NCBI RefSeq assembly: GCF_943590815.1
Contig: NZ_CALSBS010000023.1
Span: forward strand, 22,368-86,367
Reading direction: 5' to 3'
DNA: 64,000 nucleotides
Source: Pseudocitrobacter vendiensis
GTDB taxonomy: Bacteria > Pseudomonadota > Gammaproteobacteria > Enterobacterales > Enterobacteriaceae
Within the stretch, counting starts at the first letter, position 1. Every line of letters begins with the position of its first letter. Shown here in pieces: positions 1 through 8,905 of the stretch. Made by a program: the position numbers and the translations under genes. The notes beneath the pieces are model-generated. The model searched no databases. It was not told where the DNA came from and saw only the letters and a list, made by a program, of their open reading frames with translations.

Positions 1-391
1 TAGTGATATCCAGACGCTGATTCGCACTGTCGAGTGAGAACTGAATGGTAGGGTGGTTACTGAAATCAACGCAGCCCTTATCTAACGTTAGCGCGGCACG
101 AATGTTTTCTTTCAGACCTAATTGATCGGCAAGTTCAACAGGAATGCATACCGTGACTGCATTATCTTTTGCTTTCCAGCTAAGCTCCTGGCCGGCAGAA
201 ATAAGATTCTTATTTACTGCGACTGAAACAAAGTAGTTTCCAGGCGCAATCGCCGCCTTCTCTTTGAGCAGTGAAATATCCACGCTGTCGCGCATGGATT
301 TATCCAAAGCATTGAGATTGAATTCTACAGAGTGGACCGAAGTGGCGAATAATAAACCACTGCTTAGAACCAGAAGCTTGCAAGTGTCCAT
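1..391 (-). CDS. Fimbrial outer-membrane usher, N-terminal part (runs off the left edge)
   Basis: The reading frame is open from an ATG at 391 to the window edge, about 130 residues. A short signal-like segment ending near SVHS is followed by the start typical of the PapC_N usher domain: an EFNLNALD opening, an APGNYFVSVAVNK stretch matching the usual 'PPGTYxVDVYVN', a cysteine in VTVCIPVEL and a second in KGCVDFS, then QRLDIT. Ushers form the outer-membrane pore that assembles chaperone-bound pilins. An AAGGAT ribosome site precedes the ATG. It lies 60 bases downstream of a pilin gene on the same strand, so the two form one operon. Order and place near zupT recall E. coli ygiL-yqiG, but orthology is not shown. 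The rest of the gene is outside the window. Confidence 0.8.
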   Translation of the reverse strand, partial: MDTCKLLVLSSGLLFATSVHSVEFNLNALDKSMRDSVDISLLKEKAAIAPGNYFVSVAVNKNLISAGQELSWKAKDNAVTVCIPVELADQLGLKENIRAALTLDKGCVDFSNHPTIQFSLDSANQRLDIT

Positions 392-427
392 GGCATCCTT
401 ACCGGGGCTATTGCAATGATATAGTGA

Positions 428-446
428 GGCGGCCTTCATGGCCGCC
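428..446 (-). terminator. Hairpin between pilin and usher genes
   Basis: GGCGGCC and GGCCGCC form a 7-bp perfect stem just after the pilin stop codon. There is no clear T-run, so it is more likely an RNA-stabilising or attenuating hairpin that keeps pilin mRNA above usher mRNA than a full terminator. That role is inference. Confidence 0.45.
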
Positions 447-451
447 ATCAA

Positions 452-1015
452 TTACTTATAGGTCAGCGTGTAATTCGCTGTTGCTGTTACGCCACCCGGC
501 GTGACATCGGCAGCACCAACTTTCTCCATCCAGGCTTTAAACGGCAGAATTTGGGTTTGTGACGATGCGATAAGATCGAGGCTTTGCGCTGTACCTAAAG
601 TGATATTGCTGCTGTTCTTATCCAGCAAACGTATTCCAACGTTGGTTGCACCGCTGGCATAAGTGTTCGTCAACAGGCTGGTATCTGAGGGTTCCACGCT
701 GCCACTGCTGAAGGTCACGTCAACTTTGGTGACATTCGCTCCGCTACCGTTATCGGAATTCGGTAAGTCGCAGTTAATGAGGTGTAGACTGGAGTCTACG
801 GCTTCAGAATGGGTGTTAGCATTGATGTAGCTTGCCGGCACTTCACCCAAATTGACCTGCTTATCGACATCGTCTGCCTGAATAGCACAAGGGGCGCTGA
901 TAACCAGCCCTGTAAACGTAATTTTGCCGCCACCGCCATCAACATCAGCCAGTGTGTATCCAGAGGTGAGTGCGCTTAATAGTAACGCTAACAGTGTTTT
1001 CTTTCCTGAAATCAT
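452..1015 (-). CDS. Fimbrial major subunit (pilin), FimA/YgiL-like
   Basis: A 187-residue protein with a signal peptide (about residues 1-23, ending TLA) and the usual type-1-like pilin features: a Gly-rich N-terminal extension, ITFTGLVISAPCAI with the first Cys, a second Cys in LINCDLP, a VGIRLLDKN motif, and the alternating C-terminal strand ending TANYTLTYK with the penultimate Tyr recognised by the chaperone. It is probably the structural subunit of the operon continued by the usher at the left edge. A 318-base AT-rich region with a Fur-like site lies upstream. Confidence 0.85.
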   Translation of the reverse strand: MISGKKTLLALLLSALTSGYTLADVDGGGGKITFTGLVISAPCAIQADDVDKQVNLGEVPASYINANTHSEAVDSSLHLINCDLPNSDNGSGANVTKVDVTFSSGSVEPSDTSLLTNTYASGATNVGIRLLDKNSSNITLGTAQSLDLIASSQTQILPFKAWMEKVGAADVTPGGVTATANYTLTYK

Positions 1016-1205
1016 AGAATATCCTTGTAATATAATGAGATAGGCTTGTGCTAAATATCAACATCTCAATTATATCGTAAGGGATATCAGTGAAGGCTTA
1101 GAAAAACTAAACAGGATAATCTGAAAAAATTAAATTATTATCTTTGATAATATTATTTAAATATAATATTAGTTTGGTGATTATATTAGTGCGGCGTGAT
1201 TACGT

Positions 1206-1224
1206 AATAATCATGGTTATTATC
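1206..1224. promoter_or_regulatory. Candidate Fur box upstream of fimbrial operon
   Basis: This 19-base stretch matches the classical Fur consensus (GATAATGATAATCATTATC) at 14 of 19 positions by eye. It lies about 190 bases before the pilin start. The region is AT-rich, so a chance match is possible. Confidence 0.35.
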
Positions 1225-1301
1225 ATGATTTGCTCATAGTTCACAACGATAGCTAAAAAATTCAGACTAAATTTTGTGACACAATATTAGCTAACCCATT
1301 A

Positions 1302-1328
1302 CGCCGTGCTGTAACCCCAGCACGGCGC
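1302..1328. terminator. Stem-loop downstream of zupT
   Basis: CGCCGTGCTG and CAGCACGGCG form a perfect 10-bp stem with a 7-base loop immediately after the zupT stop. It lacks a good T-run on the minus strand, so intrinsic termination is likely but not certain. Confidence 0.55.
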
Positions 1329-1333
1329 TAATA

Positions 1334-2107
1334 TTAACCAAGCCCAATGGACTGTAACAAGACCAGGCTTAGTCCCATTACGGACATACCGCAAAGAACG
1401 CCATAGCTGGGGTTATTGTTCGGGTCTATCTCTTTGGCCAGCGGCATCAATTCATCCACTGACAGCGCGACCATAATCCCTGCAACGGCCGCCATAATGG
1501 CTGCCATCACGACCGGGGAGACCAGGCTGCCGAGAATTAACCATGCCAGCACGCCGCCAAGGATTTCCGCCACCCCAGAAATACCCGCCCAGAATACCGC
1601 TTTGCGCTTTGAGCCTGTAGCCGCATAAATGGGCCCGGAAACCGCGAGTCCTTCAGGAATATTATGTAGTGCAACGGCGAATGCGATGCCGAAGCCGAGT
1701 TCCAGGTTGTTGCTGGCTGTAACAAACGTCGCAATGCCTTCCGGAAAGTTATGCAGGCTGATGCCCAGCGTCAGTAAAACCGCCGTCCGCCGGATGTTGG
1801 GCGGCAGGGGTTTAACATCCGCAGGGGCTAAATCCTGCGGGTGTGCGTGCGGCAATAGGCGATCGAGCGCGAAATAGCCGAGCAGGCCGACGACAAACAT
1901 ACCGTAGCCCAGCACGGGCGACATGCCTTCGGTATGCAGTGCGGCAGGCAGCATTTCCATAAGGGAAATCAGCAGCATAATACCCGCCGCGAAGCCCAGC
2001 GAAAATGCCAGCACGCGGTTAGAGGGCTTTTGTCCGATAACGCCAAGTATCGCGCCAATAAACGTGGCCGCACCCGCTAATAAGGTCAAAATTAAGGGTA
2101 CCGACAT
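1334..2107 (-). CDS. zupT: Zinc/divalent metal uptake transporter ZupT (ZIP family)
   Basis: A 257-residue inner-membrane ZIP-family permease that imports zinc and, in E. coli, other divalent metals including iron. Eight hydrophobic segments are visible. The hallmark metal-binding helices carry HNFPEG and HNIPEG, and a His-containing loop (PHAHP) lies near residue 87. Length equals that of E. coli ZupT. An AAGGAG site precedes the ATG at 2107. A near-perfect Fur-like palindrome sits just upstream, suggesting iron control. It is divergent from ygiD, as in E. coli. Confidence 0.95.
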   Translation of the reverse strand: MSVPLILTLLAGAATFIGAILGVIGQKPSNRVLAFSLGFAAGIMLLISLMEMLPAALHTEGMSPVLGYGMFVVGLLGYFALDRLLPHAHPQDLAPADVKPLPPNIRRTAVLLTLGISLHNFPEGIATFVTASNNLELGFGIAFAVALHNIPEGLAVSGPIYAATGSKRKAVFWAGISGVAEILGGVLAWLILGSLVSPVVMAAIMAAVAGIMVALSVDELMPLAKEIDPNNNPSYGVLCGMSVMGLSLVLLQSIGLG

Positions 2108-2121
2108 CGCTTACTCCTTAT

Positions 2122-2140
2122 GATAATGATTATCATTTAT
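2122..2140. promoter_or_regulatory. Fur-like box in front of zupT
   Basis: GATAATGATTATCATT and the following bases match the 19-bp Fur consensus at about 15 of 19 positions, with a self-complementary core ATGATAATCAT-like palindrome. The site is 14 bases upstream of the zupT ATG, where a repressor would block initiation. The Zur and MntR consensus sequences fit less well. Confidence 0.6.
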
Positions 2141-2298
2141 ACTAAAAGTTGTCGTCCATTTCGAGAGACTCATTGCGTCTTTACTCCAGCTTACATTCAA
2201 ATTTTCTGAAGATCATCATCACGCTTATCTGAGTTTCACCCTGTCTAAAACAGGTTAATGTAGTGTTATTACATCGTACTCTTTATGAGGATAACACC

Positions 2299-3087
2299 AT
2301 GTCTCGTACCCGAATGCCAGCGTTGTTTTTAGGTCACGGTAGCCCGATGAACGTGCTGGAAGACAACATCTATACCCGCACCTGGCAGCACCTGGGCGAG
2401 ACGTTACCTCGTCCAAAAGCAATTGTGGTCATTTCTGCACACTGGTTCACACGTGGAACGGGTGTGACGGCCATGGAAGCACCGAAAACGATTCATGATT
2501 TTGGCGGCTTCCCGCAGGCGCTGTATGACATTCACTATCCGGCGCCCGGGTCTCCGGCATTAGCGCAGAAATTAGTTGAGCAGTTGTCACCGGTGCCTGT
2601 GACACTGGACAATGAAGCCTGGGGTTTTGACCACGGCTCCTGGGGCGTGTTGATTAAGATGTACCCGAACGCGGATATTCCGATGGTGCAGTTAAGCATC
2701 GATAGCACCAAACCTGCGTCCTGGCATATGGAGATGGGCCGTAAGCTCGCCAGCCTGCGCGATGAAGGCGTTATGCTGGTGGCCAGTGGCAACGTGGTGC
2801 ATAACCTGCGGACCGCGAAATGGCACGGTGATGGCACGCCATACCCGTGGGCAACGTCCTTTAACGACTATGTGAAAGCTAACCTGAACTGGAAAGGCGC
2901 GCTGGAGAAGCATCCGCTGGTGAACTATCTGGAGCATGAAGGGGGATCATTGTCGAACCCTACGGCAGATCATTTCCTGCCGCTGCTGTATGTGCTGGGA
3001 GCATGGGATGGCGAAGAGCCTATCACGATTCCGGTGGACGGGCTGGAGATGGGAAGCTTAAGCATGTTGTCCGTTCAGATTGGGTGA
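2299..3087 (+). CDS. ygiD: 4,5-DOPA-extradiol-dioxygenase-like protein YgiD
   Basis: A member of the DODA/LigB class III extradiol dioxygenase family, 262 residues from the ATG at 2299. That start has a GAGGATAAC ribosome site; an upstream GTG at 2263 would extend it and is less likely. The N-terminal LFLGHGSPMN motif and the later SAHWFTRG carry the two metal-binding histidines, and a further HGSWGVL motif lies in the middle. E. coli YgiD has DOPA dioxygenase activity in vitro; its physiological substrate is not clear. REP-type palindromes follow the gene. Confidence 0.93.
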   Translation: MSRTRMPALFLGHGSPMNVLEDNIYTRTWQHLGETLPRPKAIVVISAHWFTRGTGVTAMEAPKTIHDFGGFPQALYDIHYPAPGSPALAQKLVEQLSPVPVTLDNEAWGFDHGSWGVLIKMYPNADIPMVQLSIDSTKPASWHMEMGRKLASLRDEGVMLVASGNVVHNLRTAKWHGDGTPYPWATSFNDYVKANLNWKGALEKHPLVNYLEHEGGSLSNPTADHFLPLLYVLGAWDGEEPITIPVDGLEMGSLSMLSVQIG

Positions 3088-3093
3088 TCTTTT

Positions 3094-3189
3094 GCCGGGT
3101 GGCGCTGCGCTTACCCGGCCTACGAATAGCCCGCCCTGTCAATGAGTTGCGGACTGTCGGTAGGTCTGATAAGCGTTGCGCCATCAGGC
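3094..3189. repeat. Pair of REP (palindromic unit) sequences
   Basis: GCCGGGTGGCGCTGCGCTTA...CCCGGC (3094-3122) and a second unit GGTCTGATAAGCGTTGCGCC...AGGC (3160-3189) are typical enterobacterial REP elements in the space between the convergent ygiD and dsbI genes. Confidence 0.75.
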
Positions 3190-3194
3190 TTGTT

Positions 3195-3869
3195 TCATCC
3201 TCTGATAAGCTTTATACCCCAGGCTGCGCTCATAATCAGCAGCAGTATCAGGCAAGTACCGAACGCGAGCATGCACGCCTGCGCCATGTTCATAAAGTGC
3301 CATGGCGGCAGGAGATACCAGCCTTCTGAGCTTTGGTACAAATCAATAAACCACTGTTGAGTGCTGCTAAGCGTGACGCCATCTGGCACGATGGGCGCAT
3401 CGTAGCCGCAGTCGCCGGTCGGCATGAACCATTCAGGCGCCCACTGCGCCAGCGGCAGATTAAAGGGAAAAGTGGGATCTGTTGAACAGCCCTGCACGCC
3501 AAACAGCGCGTCGGGATCCGGGTTATGCACCGCATAGTGGATACCGTTCAGTTTGATCGAAAACTTAATTCCCATAATGCTGCCGTAGAACGCCATCACG
3601 CAGCCAATCAGTTTCAGGATAATGTTTTTGGGGTTTATCGCCGCAATCACGCCGCCAAACACCATCACAAACATAGTGTAGCGAATATAAACACACTGTT
3701 CGCACGGTGCCATGTAGAGATAGATCTGGAAGAATGAGTGCGCCAGCACGATAAGCGCGCCCATTGCGATAGCCATAAACAGCCACAGAAAGCGCCGTTC
3801 CTGCCACCTCACCAGCGTATCGACCGGCGTTTTGCGCAGGTCTCTCAATAATCCCTTAATGAAAGCCAT
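3195..3869 (-). CDS. dsbI: DsbI, DsbB-type quinone reductase partner of DsbL
   Basis: Inner-membrane protein of about 224 residues, larger than DsbB, with four hydrophobic segments. The first periplasmic cysteine pair is in [10 protein letters not shown], and the second pair of cysteines (VQGCSTD and TGDCGYD) lies in the long periplasmic loop. DsbI reoxidises DsbL and passes electrons to quinones. The second ATG (3869) is chosen over 3875 because the AGGG site is better spaced. It is the last gene of assT-dsbL-dsbI. Confidence 0.92.
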   Translation of the reverse strand: MAFIKGLLRDLRKTPVDTLVRWQERRFLWLFMAIAMGALIVLAHSFFQIYLYMAPCEQCVYIRYTMFVMVFGGVIAAINPKNIILKLIGCVMAFYGSIMGIKFSIKLNGIHYAVHNPDPDALFGVQGCSTDPTFPFNLPLAQWAPEWFMPTGDCGYDAPIVPDGVTLSSTQQWFIDLYQSSEGWYLLPPWHFMNMAQACMLAFGTCLILLLIMSAAWGIKLIRG

Positions 3870-3884
3870 AAGCATTTCCCTGTG

Positions 3885-4553
3885 TTATTTGCTTGCCAGT
3901 TCGTGAATCAGGTCTGCCATAGCGTCGATGGATTTAATATTCTTGGTGTAGATCAAATATTTACCATTAACAACATAGGCCGGAACGCCCTGGATTTTGG
4001 CCACATCGTAGGCTGCTTTCCATTTTTCCAGCGTTTCCTGAACCGCCGGTTCCTTCAGTGCGGTTTCAAAATCGGCCTGGCTCATCCCTGCGGCATCAAG
4101 GCCGGTTTTGATAAAGGCGGCGGGATCTTTACCCTCAGACCAGCGCTCTTTTTTGTCGTGATAGGCTGCGTAGTAAGCGAATTTCGCCTTTTTAAACTGT
4201 GAGTTAGCATCAAAAAGGGAAATACCTGCGGCGTTATCTTTTGCAATTAACACGGCAAAGACTTCGCTGGCCTGTTTGCCATATTCGCCTTTGGTTTCCA
4301 GATGGAATGGCGTGAAGGCCACTACATCTTTCACTTTTTCAGACACCGGGCCGGTCACCGCTTTGTCGTACTTGTAGCAGAACGGGCAGGCGTAGCTGAA
4401 GACTTTAATCAGCGTTTTATCGGCATCAGGAATCGGTTTCTCCAGTACCATGTAGTCCGTGCCTTCGGTGAACGCCGATGCTGCAAAGGACGTCACCAGC
4501 GCGGCAGTGAGCACCACACTCGTGAATAATGTTTTTATCCATTTCGTAGACAT
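3885..4553 (-). CDS. dsbL: Thiol:disulfide oxidase DsbL
   Basis: Periplasmic DsbA-like thioredoxin-fold protein, 222 residues from the ATG at 4553, which has an AAGGA site at good spacing (an ATG at 4559 is also possible). A signal peptide ends near ASAF. The active site is CPFC, followed by the DsbA-type helical insertion, and the cis-Pro loop is GVPAY. In uropathogenic E. coli, DsbL is a strongly oxidising enzyme dedicated to folding AssT, whose gene lies directly upstream here. Confidence 0.93.
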   Translation of the reverse strand: MSTKWIKTLFTSVVLTAALVTSFAASAFTEGTDYMVLEKPIPDADKTLIKVFSYACPFCYKYDKAVTGPVSEKVKDVVAFTPFHLETKGEYGKQASEVFAVLIAKDNAAGISLFDANSQFKKAKFAYYAAYHDKKERWSEGKDPAAFIKTGLDAAGMSQADFETALKEPAVQETLEKWKAAYDVAKIQGVPAYVVNGKYLIYTKNIKSIDAMADLIHELASK

Positions 4554-4565
4554 AGCCATTCCTTA

Positions 4566-6362
4566 TTATTTAAACATCTGCTGTGGATGAACCAGCATTG
4601 CACGATAGTGGGTTTGATTCGGTTTATCCGACAGAACGTCGATTTCGACTTTCACTTCTTTAGTTTTGTAGTCAATTTCATTGAGTTTACCAATGGTCGG
4701 TTGACCAACGTCGAATAAATGAATTGAACCGCTGAAGCCAAACATCGTGTTGCGATCTTTTTCATATTCGATGACAGACGTAATCGGGCTGTAGAAGTCA
4801 TAGCCGCGATCTTTGCCATATTCCCAAACCTGCTGGACGGTGCCTTTTTTCTCATCGATTTTATATTCCACGAAACGGGAATATTTCATCGTTGGCAGGG
4901 CAGGTTGTTCCAGATGGCGACCATCGCCGTTATCAAAGACGGTGAGTGTGCCTTTGCTGGAGAGCCACGCGGTATGCTGGGTATAGGTGAAGTCGAAATC
5001 ACTGTTCTGGCAGTTGCCGTTTTCATCGCAGCTAATCGGTTTTCCTTTATCATCAACCGGTTTGAGCAGTTTGTCCGCAAGCTGTTTATTCCAACCCTTG
5101 GACGGTGCAAGGATCCACTTCACCTGCTTATCACGGCCAATTTTGAACACGCCCTGATGGCGTGAAGAAATAATAATGGAGTCGTCTTTGGCATCATAAG
5201 CAATCGAGTTAACGTGCGCCCAGTTGCGTCCCGGCCCTACGCCCAGCGCATCACCAAACGGTGTGTTTGGCTCAAGTTTCGCCTGCTGGCCCGCGTGCGC
5301 CAGGTCGACGTTTACGCAGACGGCACCGGCATCCAGCGCGCCAAGCAGAGCATCACGCATAGGGTCGAGAATTTTGTTCAGGTCCCAGACGTCAACCACA
5401 CGGCCTGATTTATCGACTTCCAGAATATGGTCGCGGATAGTGTTGACGTGCACGCCGTCATCGCGGCGATAGCTGTGTTTGCCTACGCGCAACAGCACAG
5501 TGCCTTTCGACGTTTCGATAGATTCGTGGGTGGCATCGACAAAACCGCGCGGCAGTTTGTGATCTTCCAGTACCTGGCCCATCATGTCGAATTCATACCA
5601 GTGCTGGCCCTGCACCGCCGTGTAGGTTCCACGTGGCGTTTCGCGAATACCCATCAGGTAGCCGCGTTTATTGATATTACGGTCATGCCCATCGTAGAAG
5701 GTTTCCTGGTCCAGCCACCAGCGATATTCCCCTTCGGTATCGACCACAAAGGTGAAGGGCGCGATGTCAAAGGCCAGTGCGCCGGTTGCCGGGCCCGCGT
5801 CGAGAATACCGGCGTCTTTTGCTTTCTCGCCGTGCCAGTGCAGGTCAGAGCCCTGGGCGGTAAAGGTATGGGTATTCACCATATAGAGGCGATCTTCAAA
5901 ACCTTTCGCGACTTTAATGACTTTCGGTTGTTGCAGGTCAGAGATAGAGCGGTTGTCCATATAGTGGTTGACGATAGCGGAGGTCTGCACCACGTAGTCG
6001 TCTTTCATCGACTTGCCATTTTCTTTCCATTCCACGGTGACGTTGTTGGCAAATTTCTGATACAACCCAAAAATAGGGATACCGTCGTAGTTCTTCAGCG
6101 ATTCATCACCCACGCTGTAGCTGATAGGCACGCCTTTCTCGCCTTTACCGTGTACGGTGACTTTTACATCGGAGATAGTGTGGCTATCGAGTTCAACCAG
6201 CGCGGTTAAGGGGGCGTGACCGTAGGGATCAACAACAACTGCCCCCAAATGACCCGCTGGTGGGGCTGGTTGAAAACCTGCGGCCAGTACACCTGCGCTT
6301 GATACGCTAAAGGTAAGCGCCACCGCGCCCGCGAGGAACGTTTTTCGATATTGATTAAACAT
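4566..6362 (-). CDS. assT: Periplasmic arylsulfate sulfotransferase AssT
   Basis: A 598-residue PAPS-independent sulfotransferase that moves sulfate from one phenolic ester to another phenol. Removing a 27-residue signal peptide places His279, His383, Arg401 and His463 at mature positions 252, 356, 374 and 436. These are the catalytic residues described for the uropathogenic E. coli enzyme, His436 being the one transiently sulfated. Cys445 and Cys451 (mature 418 and 424) fall where its structural disulfide is, explaining the linked dsbL-dsbI. A 357-base AT-rich leader precedes it. The numbering match was made by hand count. Confidence 0.95.
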   Translation of the reverse strand: MFNQYRKTFLAGAVALTFSVSSAGVLAAGFQPAPPAGHLGAVVVDPYGHAPLTALVELDSHTISDVKVTVHGKGEKGVPISYSVGDESLKNYDGIPIFGLYQKFANNVTVEWKENGKSMKDDYVVQTSAIVNHYMDNRSISDLQQPKVIKVAKGFEDRLYMVNTHTFTAQGSDLHWHGEKAKDAGILDAGPATGALAFDIAPFTFVVDTEGEYRWWLDQETFYDGHDRNINKRGYLMGIRETPRGTYTAVQGQHWYEFDMMGQVLEDHKLPRGFVDATHESIETSKGTVLLRVGKHSYRRDDGVHVNTIRDHILEVDKSGRVVDVWDLNKILDPMRDALLGALDAGAVCVNVDLAHAGQQAKLEPNTPFGDALGVGPGRNWAHVNSIAYDAKDDSIIISSRHQGVFKIGRDKQVKWILAPSKGWNKQLADKLLKPVDDKGKPISCDENGNCQNSDFDFTYTQHTAWLSSKGTLTVFDNGDGRHLEQPALPTMKYSRFVEYKIDEKKGTVQQVWEYGKDRGYDFYSPITSVIEYEKDRNTMFGFSGSIHLFDVGQPTIGKLNEIDYKTKEVKVEIDVLSDKPNQTHYRAMLVHPQQMFK

Positions 6363-6719
6363 AACGATATTTCCTTATATATTCCCGTGGATTATTTATG
6401 AGAAAACAAACATCGTTTTAGCTGGATAAAAATGAAATCTATCTTTTCTTTTTAAATATGTTTTTGATAAATATATGGAGCGACTTTAGTCATTGGGATA
6501 GTAGGGTTGTGATATATCAATCACAACCGCTATTGTTATGGAGTGTGATCTTGATTGCATTGTTTTAAATAGTGAAATGTATCTCTTTCATCATGGCATT
6601 CTGTTATTTATTCTTATGATAGTTAACAGGATAATCTTAATGAGAAAACAAATAAAAATATGTTTATGTGAAATAAGAATATTGAATGTGAATTAAATTT
6701 AACTTTTAAGGATGAATAA
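6363..6719. other. AT-rich intergenic region upstream of assT
   Basis: No ORF with a credible start is seen. The stretch must carry the assT promoter (minus strand) and, if the small ORF at 6720 is real, its promoter too. The composition is much more AT-rich than the flanks, a pattern often silenced by H-NS; that is inference. Confidence 0.5.
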
Positions 6720-6944
6720 ATGTATATAGCGTGGCACTGGATGGCTTTGATCGCTGTACTGGCGGGATATGCTTTTTACTATATCAGGCGTGAGCGCCGC
6801 GCCTGTCGGCAGGAAAGAGAGGCGTTGCTGGAGATGATTCGCCGCTGGCGCGAAGAGAAAATACCGCCCTGCGAAGGGGCGGTATCAGAAACAAAGCTTA
6901 CTCCACAAAAATATGCGGATAAAAACGAGAGAGATCCTGCGTGA
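6720..6944 (+). CDS. Possible small single-span membrane protein
   Basis: A 74-codon frame with an AAGGATG ribosome site seven bases before the ATG. Residues 3-22 form a hydrophobic span ([20 protein letters not shown]), followed by a very basic and charged helix rich in Arg and Glu ([20 protein letters not shown]). The last 16 codons overlap the 3' end of the convergent ygiC gene, and the frame reads through the ygiC terminator hairpin. No family is recognised. The good start and amphipathic design favour a real gene, but no second line of evidence is available. Confidence 0.45.
   Translation: MYIAWHWMALIAVLAGYAFYYIRRERRACRQEREALLEMIRRWREEKIPPCEGAVSETKLTPQKYADKNERDPA
6861..6885 (-). terminator. 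Intrinsic terminator of ygiB-ygiC
   Basis: ATACCGCCC and GGGCGGTAT form a 9-bp perfect stem 13 bases past the ygiC stop. On the minus strand it is followed by TTTTCTCTT. Confidence 0.7.
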
Positions 6945-8058
6945 TCAGCGCGCGGTCTTCGCGAATACCGATCCCGGCAGGTTGATCGTTGATAAGCCAG
7001 CTGCCAATCAGCGTGTAGCTGTCGCCAAATTTTGGCAGCGGATGGAATTGCTGCACGATCATGCCTTCTTCACCGTAAGGGCCATCAACTTCTTCCAGCG
7101 TTTTTCCGTTCTCAATGATCGAAATATTAGCGCCTTCGCGGGAGAAGATAGGTTTCACCACATATTTGTCCATCTGTGGATGATCATCTTCGGCAAAATA
7201 AGCGGGTAACAGATTCGGGTGATCCGGGAACATTTCCCACAGCAGCGGCAGCAGCGCTTTGTTGGAAATAATGCTCTTCCATGCCGGTTCCAGCCAGCGC
7301 ACGCCAGCGTCTTCCAGCTTGGTTGAGAACATCTCGCGCAGCATGTATTCCCACGGATAGAGCTTAAAGAGATTACCGATAACCTGATCCTGAAGATCGG
7401 TAAACTGACCTTTTTCACCCAGGCCAATATCTTCGATATACAGGAATTCGGTGGCCACTTCCGCTTCTGCCGCGCAGTCCTGCAGATATTGCACGGTTCC
7501 ACGATCTTCTACGGTATCGCGACAGCAGGTCAGGTGCAGCAGTTGAAAACCATGCTGCTCACGCAGCTCGGTGAAGCGCTCAATGATCTTTTCTTGCAGG
7601 CTGTTGAACTGATCGCTCCCTTCCGGCAGGTTACCGGCATTGAGCTGATCTTCCAGCCAGATCCACTGGAAAAACGCCGCTTCGTACAGTGAGGTTGGCG
7701 TATCGGCGTTGTTCTCGAGTAGCTTCGGCTCGCCTGCACCATCCCACGCCAGATCCATGCGCGAATAGAGCGAAGGCTGATGCGTTTGCCACGACTGACG
7801 CACAAAGCCCCAGGTGTGTTTCGGAATGCGGAATTTGGTCATCAGCTCATCGCTGGCGACCACGCGCTCCACCACTTTTAAACACATCTGGTGCAGCTCG
7901 GCGGTGACCTCTTCCAGTTTTTCAACCTGGGCCAGGGTTAGTTTGTAATACGCTTCCTCGCTCCAGTACGGCTCGCCGTACATGGTGTGGAAGTTAAAGC
8001 CATATTCAGTGGCTTTTTCGCGCCAGTCCGGGCGCTCTGTAATAGTGATTCTTTCCAT
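6898..8058 (-). CDS. ygiC: YgiC, glutathionylspermidine synthase-like ATP-grasp protein
   Basis: A 386-residue protein homologous to the C-terminal synthetase half of Gsp but without an amidase domain. ATP-grasp features include SRMDLAWDG and [12 protein letters not shown] near residues 120-150 and the metal/phosphate-binding [11 protein letters not shown] stretch near residue 300. No catalytic activity is established for the E. coli protein. It follows ygiB after five bases, so the two are co-transcribed, downstream of tolC. A full Gsp with both domains is encoded separately at 45.8 kb. Confidence 0.93.
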   Translation of the reverse strand: MERITITERPDWREKATEYGFNFHTMYGEPYWSEEAYYKLTLAQVEKLEEVTAELHQMCLKVVERVVASDELMTKFRIPKHTWGFVRQSWQTHQPSLYSRMDLAWDGAGEPKLLENNADTPTSLYEAAFFQWIWLEDQLNAGNLPEGSDQFNSLQEKIIERFTELREQHGFQLLHLTCCRDTVEDRGTVQYLQDCAAEAEVATEFLYIEDIGLGEKGQFTDLQDQVIGNLFKLYPWEYMLREMFSTKLEDAGVRWLEPAWKSIISNKALLPLLWEMFPDHPNLLPAYFAEDDHPQMDKYVVKPIFSREGANISIIENGKTLEEVDGPYGEEGMIVQQFHPLPKFGDSYTLIGSWLINDQPAGIGIREDRALITQDLSRFYPHIFVE

Positions 8059-8063
8059 GTGAC

Positions 8064-8735
8064 TTAGCCGCCCATTGAGCGAGAAGACGCGCCGGAGGCG
8101 CTACTACGCTGCATTGTCGACTGCTTAGCAACAGACTCGCCAAAGCCGCCACGGGTGACCGTGCTGGTGGTCGCCGGTTTTGGCGCCATCGCAGTTTTCG
8201 GAACGGTCATGGAGCGGCCTGGCTGTGCGGCACCGTAGTTTTTGCCGCTGGCATCGGTGTATTTACCATACGCCGGGCTGGATGGATTTTTGGATGTGAA
8301 CACTGGCTGCTGCTGGAAGCCCGCGCCGCCGCTCATCATACGGCCCATCATATAACCGGCCATCAACGGCATCCAGAAGCTGCCGCTGCTTTGCGCCTGT
8401 GCCTGGTTTTCTGGTGCAACACCTGCCTGAGCTGGCGTTTGCTGGCACTGACCTTCACCGAATTCTGCGACGCAATCTTCGCGGGTGGCGTATTTCGGCG
8501 CAGTACGTTCCGCTTCTTTCTGTGCGTTATTGAAGGCGGTGGTACATTCCGCACCTTTCCCCGGGTTGGCTGCCGAGCAGTCGTCCGCGTTTTGATACAG
8601 GGTGACCGTTTCGTCACTTTGCTCACAGCCTGCCAGCATAAAGACGGCGGTGACGGCGAAAGCAACCGGTGTTAAATGACGCGCACTCCAGCTTTTGCGA
8701 AAAGCGGCGTGCTTAATATTATTTGTCCGTTTCAT
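8064..8735 (-). CDS. ygiB: YgiB, DUF1190 family lipoprotein-like protein
   Basis: A 223-residue exported protein with a long basic N-terminal lead and a lipobox-like MLAGC near residues 33-37. Cysteines recur in the N-terminal half (DDCSAA, GAECTT, EDCVAE, GQCQQ). The C-terminal half is low-complexity, rich in Gly, Gln, Ser and Met, with the segment [13 protein letters not shown]. The function is unknown. In E. coli, tolC-ygiB-ygiC lie in this order and can be read together. The tolC terminator hairpin stands between tolC and this gene. Confidence 0.9.
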   Translation of the reverse strand: MKRTNNIKHAAFRKSWSARHLTPVAFAVTAVFMLAGCEQSDETVTLYQNADDCSAANPGKGAECTTAFNNAQKEAERTAPKYATREDCVAEFGEGQCQQTPAQAGVAPENQAQAQSSGSFWMPLMAGYMMGRMMSGGAGFQQQPVFTSKNPSSPAYGKYTDASGKNYGAAQPGRSMTVPKTAMAPKPATTSTVTRGGFGESVAKQSTMQRSSASGASSRSMGG

Positions 8736-8859
8736 CGTTATCTTCCTGGACCCAGTGGTAAAGCATTAGCGCTCAGGATAGTGGATGACTGGTTGAAAAT
8801 GAAGCGAGAAGGGGAATAAACAGGGGGATCTTTACGTTGCCTTACGTTCTGCGCAATGT

Positions 8860-8895
8860 AAAACGCCACGCGTGTTCGGCGTGGCGTTTTTATGC
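8860..8895 (-). terminator. Terminator-like hairpin after tolC
   Basis: AAAACGCCACGC and GCGTGGCGTTTT form a 12-bp perfect stem just below the tolC stop, flanked by A- and T-tracts. It should stop most transcription before ygiB, with some read-through. Confidence 0.75.
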
Positions 8896-8905
8896 GGCCT
8901 TGTGC

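Larger units (their letters stand above)
1016..1333. other. Intergenic region upstream of the left fimbrial operon
   Basis: This AT-rich stretch separates the pilin start from the zupT stop. It holds a perfect 7-bp inverted repeat AATCATG/CATGATT (1209-1215 and 1224-1230) inside a Fur-like match, and a strong hairpin at 1302-1328. No ORF with a credible start was seen. The pilin promoter must be here but is not assigned. Confidence 0.6.

Noticed and set aside
5427..6209. Long plus-strand ORF (260 codons) inside assT
   Set aside because: It is antisense to a gene with all catalytic residues intact and shows no family features or start site.
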